DNA of 64,000 bases from Scilla litardierei (lineage: Eukaryota > Streptophyta > Magnoliopsida > Asparagales > Asparagaceae), in contig CM061132.1 of assembly GCA_030789695.1 (NCBI GenBank), positions 157,214,817-157,278,816 of the forward strand, written 5' to 3'. Position numbers and translations under genes: made by a program. Positions 1 through 11,569 of this stretch are shown piece by piece; position 1 is the stretch's first letter; each line of letters starts with the position of its first letter. The notes beneath the pieces are model-generated. The model was not told where the DNA came from. It ran no database searches and saw only the letters and a program-made list of their open reading frames with translations.

Positions 1-291
1 CTTAGGGGCATTTTCGGCCATTTCCCCTTTATTATATTTTTAATGGCAAACTTGTAATTGTTTAGAGGGTGGGTTTATTCTTAAGCAAGGGCTAGCCGTC
101 TTTAATCTTTTATGCTTATTTTGATATTTTGGCGAGAGTTCTTCGAGAGTTCTTCGAGAGATCTTAGGAGAGTGCGGACGTCCTCGCTTATCGGTGTCTT
201 GGGAGGGTGGTTACCCCTATATTGTAGCCAAACTATCTTTTTATTCGCTGTTTTTAGTAATTTAATTTTAGATTTGCTTCGAAACCTATCA
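1..291 (+). repeat. 5' LTR, 3' part (window starts inside it)
   Basis: Base 1 aligns with base 7328 of the downstream copy, and the two stay collinear to their common end in cctatca (285-291 and 7611-7617). The primer site follows three bases later. The LTR start is upstream of the window. Confidence 0.88.
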
Positions 292-294
292 ATT

Positions 295-306
295 TGGTAT
301 CGGAGC
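295..306 (+). promoter_or_regulatory. Primer binding site (initiator Met tRNA type)
   Basis: TGGTATCGGAGC differs by one base from TGGTATCAGAGC, the usual plant retrotransposon primer site complementary to the 3' end of initiator methionine tRNA. It lies just after the LTR end, as expected. Confidence 0.85.
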
Positions 307-318
307 ACGTGACGATCC

Positions 319-2135
319 ATGGCGGCATCAACAAGATCAAAAGACAAGATCGATACTTTGGAGGAGAAATTTAACAACGAGATCGAATGGGTAAAGAGAT
401 CGTTGACGGGAAACGAGGAAGCAATAAAGAAATAAAGAAATTGACAGCATGTGTCGACCAATTAACGGTGAATCAAGCGAAGCACGAAGAGCAATTTGCG
501 CAGTTGATCTTTTAATTGACGGCTAATAACAAATGGGATGGGAACCTTAAATCAACGAGAAAGACACCCCCTTAGGCAAGTGGAAGGAAAAAAGTTGAGA
601 TTATTGATGCGAAAAACGTCTACGTGGTGGAGGAATACGTCGAGGGTAAAGAAGAGGAGCCTTGGAAGGTTGATTACCACGAGGAAGTGTGACGGAAGAT
701 CACAGAATCACGGAAGGGGGCGGCGGCCCAAGCCAGCCCCCCATTGGACGCGACAGGGAGCGGGGGCCCGGCCGCCTCGCAGGATCATCACCGCACTGAC
801 GGAGGCTTCCCCGGGTTCGCCCGGGGGCGGCGAAGCCCCCTGGGGTCCGACGACCCCCCGACCAATGGGGAGGCCGCTGGGGCCCCCGAGAGCTACAGAC
901 GGGGCCGACAGGTCTGTCCCAGGCACGTCGCGGTCTCATTGGCTATAGGGAGCCCTCGCGAAGAGCTGTCGAGGCCAGTGAAGGGGGTTTTCAGCAGTTT
1001 CGTGACGATCAGCCCCATCGGGAGGTCTCGACGCGCGATTTCGAGGAGCAATTTAACCCAGGGGACTTCCAGGAGTACAGAGACAACGACGAAAGGTATC
1101 GGGACCATTCCGACGCTCGATTTGGCGATGGCAGATGCAGCCTCCACCACCCCATCAAGATGGACGCACCAGAGGCGTGGGAGGAGGTTACAGAGACTTC
1201 CATGAGGGGCAAAGGGGCAGATTTGGATGCGACAAAGGGGTGGGCATGAGTACCGAGGAGGCCCACAGGGGAACCACAGTGCACATGGGAGAGGACCCCC
1301 ACGTGGTTATGAGCGACACCAGGAGAGATGGCAGCACTACCACCAGCCTAGACACGACGGAGGACGTGGGGACCAGGTGGAATTCAATATGGACCAACTA
1401 AGAAAGTTGAAGATGCCTATATTCGATGCGGTGGACCCGTCTCGTGGATCTGCCGAGCGGAGAGATTTTTTAGAGTCTTCTGCATGACTGAGGAGCAGAA
1501 GCTGAAGGCATCGGGCATGTGCCTAAATGAAAAGGCCCTCGCGTGGTTTCAGACACGAGGCGCCCCTTTCGCTCATGAGAGGAGATCAATGATCAGATGG
1601 TAAAGAGGTTCAGAGACCCCCACTTGGGAAACATGCGGAAGCAGCTGCTATCACTCAGACAGGAGGGCACGGTGAGACTACCTAGAGAGGTTTGAGGCCC
1701 TATCAGGACAGGTGCATGGGGCGACCAACGAGATGATGGAAAGCATCTTCATGAAGGGGTTGAAGGCTACTATACGAGCAGCGGTGTGCATGCAGAAGCT
1801 TCAGAGTCTGATAGAGGTCATGGAGTACGCTCAGATGACAGAGAACTATCAGTTGGAGGAGAGCAAGGCTAAGAGTGGATGGAGTGGATCAACGACACGT
1901 AGCCAGCCGACGACAGGTGGACATCAGAGAGCTCCTACGGGAGTGGATCTGGTCGCCAAGGAGAAGACGAGTGAGAGGAGTAGTGCACCGCAGGCTGGGG
2001 GCAATTCAGGCGGATGACGGATGTGGAGATGAGGGAGAAGCGGCAGAAGGACTTGTGTTTCAGATGTGATGAGTGATTCACGTCGGGTCATAGATGTGCG
2101 AGGCACAAGCTCCAGGTGCTGCTACTTGAGGATGA
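319..2135 (+). pseudogene. gag remnant of the Reina-like element
   Basis: The first ATG after the primer site (319) opens a frame beginning MAASTRSKDKIDTLEEKF, a coiled-coil-like N-terminus usual for this gag type, which soon hits a stop. Later pieces in shifting frames include a gag core-like stretch around 1400-1860 and a zinc knuckle of the CX2CX4HX4C kind at about 2055-2100, itself broken by a TGA. Bases 690-930 are strikingly GC-rich and do not look like gag. Gag would form the particle that packages the element RNA; this copy cannot make it. Confidence 0.75.
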
Positions 2136-2199
2136 TGATGATGAGGCTGACGTCGAGGGTGAGACAGTGGAGGCAGAGGAGGAGCCTACGGGCCAACAG

Positions 2200-5100
2200 T
2201 TAGACGTGGCAGAGGTGTCCATTAACTCCGTGGTAGGGTTCACATTGAACCACACCATGAAGTTGAGAGGGGAGATCGGCGACCAGGAGGTGACCGTACT
2301 TATCGACAGTGGGGCCACCCACAACTTCATTTTCAGGAGAATGGTGGCCCAGCAGGAGCTTCTGGTAGTTTCCGTGTCATGATGGGGACAGGGAAGGAGA
2401 GCAGTCGAAAAGTTTGCAGGGGGGCTAGTTCTGACACTACATGGTATACAGATGATCGCAGACTTTTTGCCTTTAGACCTGGGGAACACCGACGTCATCT
2501 TGGGCATGACGTGGCTGCAGACGTTGGGGGAGATGACGGTGAATTGGAAACTACTCAGGCTGGAGTTTCAGGAGTGGAGAGCAGTCACACTACAAGGGGA
2601 CCCCAGCATATGCAGGGTATTGGTCTCTCTGAAGATCATGATGAGGACCATTCAGGCAGAGGACGGTGGATACTTAGTAGAGTTACACTCATTGTCGGGA
2701 GAGGGAGGCGCTAAGGCCAATGATGAGCAGCCCATTCCAGGAGAGGTGCACCGTCTGATGGAACAGTTTAAGGAGGTCTTTCAGAAGCCTATGGGTCTAC
2801 CACCACCGAGTGATCATAAGCACGCCATAGTACTACGAAAGGGCATGTCCCCTATCAGTGTGAGGCCATACGGTTACCCCCAGCACCAGAAGGACGACAT
2901 CGGAAGGATGGTGGCAGAGATGGTGCAGGCGAAAGTGATTCAGCCTAGTGTGAGCCCTTTTTCCAGTCCAGTGCTGCTAGTGAAAAAGAAGGATGGAAGC
3001 TGGCGTTTTTGTGTAGATTACAGTGCTTTGAACAAGGAAACAGTGCCTGATAAATTTCGTATACCAGTTTTTGATGAGCTCCTGGATGAGTTACATGGGG
3101 CAGCCCTATTCAGCAATATAGACCTCAAGTCGGGCTACCATCAGATCAGGATGCGACGGGAGGATGTGCCCAAGACGGCGTTCAGGATGCATAAGATCCA
3201 CTACGAGTTTCTAGTCATGCCTTTCGGCTTGACGAACACACCAGCTACCTTTTAGGCCCTCATGAATAAGGTATTCCGCCCTTACTTGAGGTGATTCGTA
3301 CTCGTTTTCTTCGATGACATATTAGTGTACAGTCGTACCTTGGAGGAGCACTTGGACCACCTGCAGGTTGTGTTTCAGGAGCTGCAATACTATCAGCTAT
3401 TCGCGAACAAGAAGAAGTGCTTATTCGGACAGCCACAGGTGGAGTATCTGGGACATGTGGTGTCAGCAGATGGGATGACAGCAGACAGAGCAAAGATTTC
3501 GACGATGCTAGACTGGCCACGCTCCGCCACACTCAGGGGGTTGCGTGGTTTTCTGGGGTTGATAGTGTACTATCGTAGATTTGTGGAGGGATATGAAACG
3601 ATAGCCTGGCCACTGACCGAGCTATTGAAGAAAGACCAGTTCCATTGGGGTGAGGAGGCGACGACGGCATGTGAGGCCCTGAAGAGGGCCATGACCACTG
3701 TGCCAGTTTTGGCGTTACCAGACTTTTCCAGGCCTTTTGTAGTAGAGGCGGATGCATCAAAACATGGACTGGGAGCAATATTGATACAGGATCAACAGCC
3801 CATTACGTACTTCAGTCAGGTGTTGACTGCTAGAGCCAGACTGCGGTCTGTCTACGAGAGGGAGCTCATGGACATAGTCCTGTCTATCCAGAAGTGGAGG
3901 CCGTACTTGTTGGGAAGGAGTTTTCTGGTGGACACAGATCAGCGGAGCCTCAAATACGTATTGAAGCAGCAGATGGTAGTAGAGGAGCATCAGAAGTGGC
4001 TGCGAAAGCTGATGGGTACCGGTTTGAGATTGAGTACCACCCGGGGCTGGAGAACAAGACGGCCGACGCTCTTTCACGACGAGAGGAGGTAGAGTTGACG
4101 GCACTGGCAGTTTCTGTGCTCCAAGGCTGGGAGCCGATACAGAGGGAGATGGAGCAGGATCAGAAGTTGGCAGGCATGCGGAAAGCACTAGAGCGAGGAT
4201 CTACCGAGTACCCAGGGTATTCTATTCAGGATGGACGGCTGCTACATTAGAGGAGATTGGTTCTGCCACGGACTTCGACATATATACCAGTCATACTCCA
4301 GGAGTTCCACATCAGCACAGCCGGATGACATTCTGGGGTCCTCAAGACCTACCAGAGACTGGCAAGGGAGGTCTACTGGAAAGGAATGAAGGAGGATGTA
4401 GCAAAGATAGTTGCAGAGTGACATTTGCAAACGTCACAAATACCAGGCGATGTCCTGCGGGATTACTACAGCCGATGTCTTTATCCGATCGGGTGTGGGA
4501 GGACCTCTCCATGGATTTCATTGACGGACTGTCGAAGACGGGAGGATATACAGTCATATTTGTGGTGGTCAACCGCCTCAGCAAGTATACGCACTTTGTA
4601 CCACTTCAGCACCCATATTGCGTGGTATCAGTAGCGGAGGTATTTTTGAGGGAGGTCATTCGCTTGCGCAGCCCTCCGAAGTCCATCGTCTCTGACAGAG
4701 ACAAGGTGTTCTTGAGTAGGTTCTGACAAGAGCTTTTCAGGCTGCAAGGACAGTGTTGAGACGTAGCATAGTCTACCACCCGCAGACAGATGGGCAGACG
4801 AAGGTGGTCAATAGGAGTGTGAAGACTTACTTACGTTGCTTCATTTCGGAAAATCCCAAGGAGTGGGCTCGTTGGCTGGTGTGGACGGAATACTGGTATA
4901 ACACATCGTATCACACTGCAGCCCAGATGACACCGTTCAGGATTCTGTATGGCAGAGACCCTCCACATTTAATGCATTATGGGTAAGAGTCGACACCTGT
5001 ATCAGATGTGGAGCGATATTTGGCGAAGAGAGATCAGATTTTGGACGAGCTGAAGCTCCATCTGGCTAAGGCTCATGTAATGGCCCTGGTACCCTATACG

Positions 5101-7247
5101 TAGAGTGTATGTAGTAATGTGTGTGTATAGTAATTTTGTTGTGTGCATAGTAATTTTCTACATAGATGATTATATGGTTGACTATGACATGACTTGGATG
5201 TATAAGTGAATACATATGGATGTGTTGGATGCAATGTAGTGAGTGTTATTATTGTTATTAGTGTGCTTAGTGATGATTGGTTAGTGGGTGTGTATAGTAA
5301 AATGGTGTTTTCAGGATAATTATTTTATTGTGTTCTAAAGAGATTATTTTAATAAGATTATTATTATTGTTCTTGTTGGTAATAGTGGTATTAATATTCT
5401 TGTTATTATTGTTGTTGTTGTTGTTGTTAGTGAATGTCATTTTCGTAAATAGTGGGGAAGTGTGTATGCATAGGAGAACGAAGTGTAGAGGAATGGCTCA
5501 TTGGTAATTAAGTTGGGGTTGTGTGTATAGAGAGATGATAAGAATGTAGAATGGCAAACTTGTTATTATGTGGAGTATTAGAAATATCTCCTTATATTTA
5601 ATTAAGCCTCTCTCTTCTACACCCTTCTTCACTCCTCTTCTAATAATTTTATTTTTCTTTCCCTTCTCCCCCAAAGCCCACCACCTGGCCAAAACTTTTC
5701 CCGGGCCCCTTGCTGGCTGAATGAATCAAGCCAAAAAAAAGTGAGAAAAAAAGAAAGAAAGAAAGAAAGAGAAAAAGGAAGGGGAAATCTAAGAAGAGAG
5801 AAAGAGGAATTAGGGTTTGGAGCTTGGGATTCATGGTGGAGTTTCATGGATTTGGAAGAGGGCTTTGATTCCTCAAGCAAGGTAGGAATCCTACTCCATT
5901 TAGTATTTTGATGCATGATAGGGTTTTGAGTGGATGTTGCACTATTTGCTTACAAGCAACCTTTAAATTCCAGCAATTTTACTGCCTGTTAATTCGTGAA
6001 AATTGATCATTGTAAGAGATAGAAAATTCTAATAAAATTATGCTGAAAGGATTAGCTAGTTATCTACAACTTTTGTGTCGAAAGTTTTTCCAAATTCGTA
6101 CTGCAATTAGGCTCAAACTAGAGTTTTTACAGGATAGCAGATTCTGCCAGTTTGGACACTCTTCACTACAACTCTATATGATACTAGTTGAAATCATAAG
6201 TTTTAGGACATTTTGGATATCTATACTTCCTAAGCTACAATTCTCTGTGTGTTTTTAAACCCAGAACCGATTTCAGCTATGAGTAATCCATGGATTAATT
6301 TAATGCAGATTTCAGCTTTTCTGCAGAAATTCAATCTGTTACCATTTTGGCCCCTATAATTCACACACTCGCTATTATTTTCTGAAAATTGGTATGGCAA
6401 TGTAAAACTAGCATATCTACAACTTTTGTTTACTAAGTTTTGTCAAATTCACGATGTAAATAGATGATATCTGTTCATATTCATGACTGTCCGCATTTTT
6501 CCAGCAAACTGAAATTGTTTTCCTTGAATGGGTTTTCTCACTACTTAGGATTTTATCAAAACTAATTTCATTCTTAAAGAACACTTGCCTAGCATTTACT
6601 TGGTTGCATTTATGAGATTGTATTTCAATGGTTGGAGATGGTTTATGGGAATGGATTATGATGCAAAAGATCCATAGTTAAGTTATGTACATGTTGATGG
6701 AGAATTGTGTATGTTGCATGGAGATTAGTTCATGTTGAAATTGTTGTGTAGGGAACGGGTCCTGACAGCTCAGCAGGTTATTAAGATGAGGACGGACCTA
6801 CACCGCAGAGATGTGTAATTCGCAGTAGGAGATATGGTGTACCTGAAGCTGAAACACTACCGACAGAGATCCTTGGCCTAAGGAGGAATGAGAAGTTAGC
6901 GCAGCGTTGTTTTGGACATTTCGAGGTCGAGGCGACAGTGGGACCAGTTGCTTACAGGCTGAGATTACCCCCAAGATATGTTATTCACACGATGTTCTAT
7001 GTGTCACAGCTTCGCCAGGCGATCGGAGATCACACCCCTTCACCCACCCTTCCGGAGACATTGACGATGATATGGAGGTGAGGTTGGAGTCAGCGGAGCT
7101 GAAGGGGGTCCGTAGAGGGAGCACGGATGAGCACGAGGTTCTGTGACAGTGGAAGGATTTACCAGAGCACGAGAGCACGTGAGAGGCCATAGACGTGATG
7201 GCACGGCAGTTTCCAGAGTTCCACCTTGAGGACAAGGTGGCTCAGTG
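2200..7247 (+). pseudogene. pol remnant: protease, RT, RNase H, integrase, chromodomain-like tail (split by solo LTR)
   Basis: The order is protease (DSGATHNFI near 2305-2330), reverse transcriptase (2748-3400, with [22 protein letters not shown] and FFDDILVYS motifs), RNase H (about 3740-4080, VVEADASKHGLGAIL) and integrase (about 4470-7000, with SIVSDRD and [10 protein letters not shown] motifs). After the solo LTR the integrase C-terminus resumes near 6773 (FAVGDMVYLKL about 6820) and ends with a chromodomain-like tail and FPEFHLEDKV at 7247. Stops such as TAG at 3253-3255 inside the RT, a TGA at about 3292, and frameshifts near 4015 and 4740 disable it. The domains are unmistakable but no active protein is possible. 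Confidence 0.88.
5076..6767 (+). mobile_element. Solo LTR inserted in the integrase region, 5-bp target duplication
   Basis: The segment begins TGTAATGGCCC and ends GGGTCCTGACA, so it has TG...CA ends. It is flanked by the exact 5-bp direct repeat gctca at 5071-5075 and 6768-6772. Removing the segment and one repeat rejoins the integrase C-terminus in frame. There is no internal coding region, so it is a 1,692-bp LTR left after LTR-LTR recombination. It holds a CT-rich leader-like stretch (about 5600-5700) preceded by an AT-rich TATA-like stretch, plus a gaaa microsatellite near 5750. The + orientation is assumed from these. No other copy of this family is in the window. Confidence 0.93.
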
Positions 7248-7327
7248 AGAGTGAAGTAATGGTGCGATCCGCACCTACCAGAGGAGGCACCGAACCCAGC
7301 CCGTGCGCGCAATTTCAGCCACACCAC

Positions 7328-7617
7328 CTTAGGTGCGTTTTCGACCCATTTTCCTTTATTATATTTTTAATGGCAAACTTGTAATTGTTTAGAGGGGTGT
7401 TTATTCTTAAGCTATGGCTAACCGTCTTTAATCTTTTGTGCTTATTTTGATATTTTGGTGAGAGTTCTTCGAGAGTTCTTCGAGGGATCTTAGAAGAGTG
7501 CGGATGTCCCCGCTTATCGGCGTCTTGGGAGGGTGGTTACCCCTATATTGTAGCCAAACTTTCTTTTTATTCGTTGTTTTTAGCAATTTAATTTCAAATT
7601 TGCTTTGGAACCTATCA
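7328..7617 (+). repeat. 3' LTR of the Reina-like element (aligned part)
   Basis: Collinear with bases 1-291. The true LTR start probably lies a few tens of bases upstream, after the pol stop at 7247, but without the 5' copy the start cannot be fixed. Confidence 0.87.
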
Positions 7618-7649
7618 CTTTCTTATTACAATGCATGGCCTCGTGAACC

Positions 7650-8045
7650 CTCACTGTGACACCAATTTGGCTTCAATGTGATGTCACAAACATTTTAACT
7701 TTTTTATCATTCTGAGACATGGTCAAGTTTGTGTGTTTAATGGGAATATTAAAAAGGTCTCCAAAGTTTCTGAAAAAGGACGGGGCATGACATTAAAAGC
7801 CCCAAGTCCTAATACATCTTCGATTTAATTGTATGTTCATTTGCATGTGCCAAGGATCTAATCCAAAAACATGAACTAGCTTGACTCTAGATTAAAATAA
7901 TCCAAATGAGAAGAGTATGCAATTTACTAACTCAGAAAAGGGCATAGTTATTCGAGCTATGAGAACAAAGCAGAAATAATATAGGCAAAAGCACCCATTC
8001 GCAACATTATATAAGACAAGTAGAAGAATCAACAGTCCAAAATCT
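7650..8045. repeat. Direct repeat, first copy (partner 9596-10015)
   Basis: Both copies share the same order of motifs: gtgacaccaatttgg-like start, aatttaattgtatgttca, aaggatcta, and acaacattatataagacaa-like end. Identity is perhaps 75-80% by eye. A short downstream block (8700-8725, accaataatggtcatagc) also recurs at 10028-10050. Confidence 0.7.
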
Positions 8046-9534
8046 TATTCTTCAAATGCTAAGCGATGTTTGAAACCCATTACGAAACTCGAAATAGCCT
8101 GTTACGTAACATAACCCAACCCTCGTGTTATGTAACGCCCAAATGTGACCTAAAATCAGCGTAAATGTATATTTTTCACTGTAAGATATGTTACGCTATG
8201 CTAAAATGTAGCATAGGTTAAATACGTTACAACCAGGGGGGATTAGGGGGGTTACAAAACCACAAGCCCCTTTCTTATGAACTTTTTTTAATGTGAACTT
8301 GGATGCAGACTTTTTCAACTAATTGTACATTATGTAGATGTTAACGTTTCTTAATCTGAAATGTATAGAAGACATTTTGTTGTTATTCAAATGGTTGGTG
8401 TACATTGTTTATTGTGATTTATGACTTCTTGTATGTTGTTAATCCATATATTTGGTGATTTTTATTTGCACGTTGCTAATGAATGTTTACTTTCCGTTGC
8501 CATTGCCATAGTTTTACTTTTTAGATTTTTAAACTTTTTTATTATATTTATCTATTTACTAGAAGCAGGTTAGAATTATTTTCATATTTTTAAATTAAAT
8601 ATAAATCATCTACCTTGCACTACAAAGTACATTATACACGGTATGTGATATTCTAATATCTAGTGTTACACTAGGTGGTATGCTATTTTTAACAATGAAT
8701 GCTGATTACCAATAATGGTCATAGCCCAAGGTTATAGAGCTCTATTTCGGTCCCTATGAAAAAAAATTAGTTTCTATGAGTTCGCTAGTTTCATTGATTT
8801 CGTTTTAAGTTTAGGTTTTAGATTTATCTATACTTTATGTATATATTTGTACGAATATACACTTGTAGCAATTTTTTGAAACCAAACTCAACGCTAACTT
8901 AAACATAAACTCAAACCCAAACACACCATTAACTTAAAACATAAACCCAAACCCATAACCTCAAAACATAAATTCTTTTGTTTGAGCCACAAGCCAGAAG
9001 GGGCCAGCTAAAAAGAAAGGCCTAGCTAAAAATATCCCCACTGATCATTCTCTCATTCTATCTCTCTTCAATATCTCTTATTCTATCTCTCATAATAAGA
9101 TCAAGCCCCGTCAACTTTCAATTAACAAGGCTCAATCTCATCGAAGCCTCAAAGCGCATCAATACCATCATAGCAACATCTAAGCAACCTCAAAGCAGTA
9201 TTGATCTCATTGGAGAAGTGTCGCCTTCATCAAAACAGTGATGATCTTATTGAAACAACTGAAAGGAAGCTTGATCATGTCAGATCAGCTTTGGATGTCA
9301 TCGTCGAGGTTAGATTTGGAAAGATCTCTATTTGATGAATTAACTTGATCTGCTAAAAAATTTCAACTTTTATTAGGATTTTAAGGTTTATATTATATAA
9401 ATTAAGTTTTTAGTAATTTATGGTTTTATGCTAAAACCTAGTTTCGAGCAACATTTCATATCAGTCTTCTCCAAAATCGATCCAAAACAACAGAAACTTA
9501 GGTATCAACCTAAACCCCGATCCTTGATCATATC

Positions 9535-10122
9535 ATCTCCAATTAGGATTCTCATTATCAAAATCGTCGCATAAAAAATTCACACTCATCCTTGTGTGAC
9601 ACTAATTTGATCTCAATGTGATGCCACATTTTTACTTTTTTAATTCTTAGAAACGGAAAAGTTTATTCATTTAATGAAACTATAACTATTGAAAAATTAT
9701 ACAAAGTCAAAATTTTGAAGAAAAGATCATCCACAATATTAAAATCCTCAAGTCCTAATAAATTTTCAATTTAATTGTATGTTCACTTGCACTTGCAAAG
9801 GATCTAGTCAAAATAAACGTGAGCAAAACCAGGAATGAGCATGGCACTAGACAAAATAATCCGAATGCAATGATTAATTAAAATGTATAAGTTACATACT
9901 TAGGAAACGACATAGTTATTTGAGATGCGAATACAAAGCAGAAATAATGTAGGTGAAAAGCACCCACTCACAACAGTATATAAGACAAATACAAGTACCA
10001 ACAGACAACAATCATCGTCTTCTTCTCACGATGAGTACCAATAGTGGTCATAGCATATACAATTAGGATTCTCTTGGCACAAAGTGTCGCATGGATAAGA
10101 TACATGTTCATCCTAGACATGC
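9535..10122. repeat. Direct repeat, second copy plus shared end block
   Basis: 9596-10015 matches 7650-8045. The end block caattaggattctc...gtcgca...tcatcct occurs at 9535-9597, just before this copy, and again at its end (10055-10122). This suggests two tandem units, with the first one carrying about 1.4 kb of extra sequence (8046-8700 and 8726-9534). Confidence 0.6.
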
Positions 10123-10722
10123 AATGATTAAACCATCCTCATGGATGGATGGAGAAATGAACTTATGCAGTACACATCGAACAATTTAAATAGGCGGAAT
10201 AAAATTTATAACAGACGTTTAATCTTATTTTACTTATCACAGTTAATGATTTTCCAATAAAAATGGATGCACAATAGGAGCTCGTGGTAGCATGCTTCTA
10301 ACACAGGGCTATTTCCCTACATTTATCCCAGCCACCCAAAAAAGAGGCTTTTTATGGATGAAACTTTGAATATAACAGTTAATGGTAACTAATTCCCACA
10401 AAATTTTGGAACAGTTATCTTCTTCCAGTGTAATAATTGTGCCTCTATGCATTGCTCATGTAGCAAGCACCGGGATGGTAGTTAAATTCCTGATGTGGTT
10501 TCTTTAAGTTTACACTTTTTATATAATCAAACCTTCAAAACAAAACAAAACATGCGACCAAATTGCATCATTTGATTCCAATTTTCAACTCAAATCCTAC
10601 TAAATTACTCAAACTCGTCGGCATGTTCCAACACTAAAACCAAAGTAACAGATGGCTATCATCTAAGATTGAAGATTTAGGGTCCGTATCGGGACAGTTA
10701 AAGAGAAGATAAGCGGCGTCAT

Positions 10723-10749
10723 AAACCCTAGTAAAAGTTTCTAGGGTTT
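10723..10749. promoter_or_regulatory. Inverted pair of telo-box motifs in the first intron of the U1A gene
   Basis: AAACCCTAG (10723-10731) and CTAGGGTTT (10741-10749) form a perfect inverted repeat around a 9-base spacer. Telo-boxes (AAACCCTA) are common near the 5' ends of plant genes for translation and RNA processing. A regulatory role here is inference from position. Confidence 0.45.
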
Positions 10750-10797
10750 TCGCGAGCGGTGAAAGGAAGAGGAAAGAGGGAAAGATGGTGAGGTTAC

Positions 10798-10888
10798 CTT
10801 CGATTTTAATCTTCTCGTTGAGGTTGTTGATGTAGATGGTCATGTTAGGAGGGACGGAGGGAGCGTCACCGCCGGTGACCGCACTCAT
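10798..10888 (-). CDS. U1A: U1 snRNP protein U1A, exon 1 only
   Basis: The minus-strand frame from the ATG at 10888 reads MSAVTGGDAPSVPPNMTIYI followed by NNLNEKIKIE. This is the start of the first RNA-recognition motif of plant U1A (RNP2 element TIYINNLN), which binds stem-loop 2 of U1 snRNA in the spliceosome. U2B'' is the close paralogue, but the NEKIKI-type sequence fits U1A better. The exon ends after 30 codons plus one base at a strong donor (GAAG|GTAACC, GT at 10797-10796), consistent with the next residue being Glu. No continuation (ELKKSL and the rest of the motif) was found at lower coordinates in the window. Either intron 1 is very long and holds the retrotransposon, or this is a severed fragment. 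Confidence 0.75.
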
Positions 10889-11079
10889 TGTTCTCTCGCC
10901 TACGGGCTGCCACAGCTCAAGAGCCTTCGCGAATTGGGAGGGAATAATATATGAACGAGAATGAAGAAGTACCGGGGGTTCGGGTTTCTTTTGGGTCTTT
11001 ACCGGCTTATAACTGGGGAAGTTACCATGCGCACAGACCTTTTACTACTCATACAGACCACTTATTTACAAGTTAGCGC

Positions 11080-11331
11080 TTTAAAATTGGGTTATTTAGT
11101 ATCGGCATCCTATGGTTTCGCCGTATTTAGTAACACCTCCCTAATGTATTCAATATTAGGAAGACCCCCCGATGTATCCAATTTGGACTCCCACACCCTT
11201 GTTTGGAGTCCAAATTGTGCACGGAGGTTAATGGGGCGGGTGGTCTCCCTAATATTGAATACATCAGGAGGTGTTACTAAATACGGCGAAAGCATAGGGT
11301 GTCGGTACTAAATAACCCTTTAAAATTTAGA
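11080..11331. mobile_element. Foldback/MITE-like inverted repeat, about 250 bp
   Basis: The left arm (from about 11083, including gggttatttagta and tcgccgtatttagtaacacc) and the right arm (ending about 11328) are near-perfect reverse complements for about 85 bases each. The centre holds a second perfect hairpin, caatttggactcc...ggagtccaaattg. No coding capacity. It sits in the presumed promoter region of the U1A gene. A MITE origin is inference; no clear target duplication was found. Confidence 0.8.
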
Positions 11332-11569
11332 GGGTAGCCATTGATACTTGGGAATTGCTATGCGAACATACCAAGCTGGTTGTTCTCTGCACCGGCCGTT
11401 TTACTCCGCGCACAACCATTCTTTACAAGTTTACCATTTACTTCTGTTCATGCTGCTTATTTACAAGTATGCCATTCAAATTCACTAAGAGTGCACAACC
11501 ATTCAAAAATTCCAAAACTATCCCTAGATGTGTGCGGTGAGTAAAATGGCTGTGACCCGAGTGGCAGTG

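Larger units (their letters stand above)
1..7617 (+). mobile_element. Degenerate Reina-like Ty3/gypsy chromovirus (LTR to LTR, 5' end cut by window)
   Basis: Two matching LTR sequences (1-291 and 7328-7617) flank an initiator-tRNA-type primer site and a gag-PR-RT-RNase H-integrase order typical of Ty3/gypsy. The zinc knuckle (CFRCD..FT.GHRC) and the extreme C-terminus (FPEFHLEDKV, ending at 7247) are the forms usual in Reina-type plant chromoviruses; the clade name is inference. The LTR copies differ by roughly one base in ten by eye, and the coding region has many stops and frameshifts, so this is an old, inactive copy. A solo LTR of another family interrupts it at 5076-6767. The 5' border and target duplication lie outside the window. 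Confidence 0.9.
7618..10633. other. Non-coding AT-rich interval with a mosaic direct repeat; no gene seen
   Basis: No convincing reading frame on either strand. The interval contains a diverged direct repeat (see the two entries at 7650 and 9535) and small palindromes such as TGTTACGTAACA at 8100-8111. I looked on the minus strand for further U1A exons and saw none. Confidence 0.6.

Noticed and set aside
8046..8700. A separate transposon between the repeat blocks
   Set aside because: No terminal repeats or target duplication could be found at these borders, so it is left as unexplained sequence.
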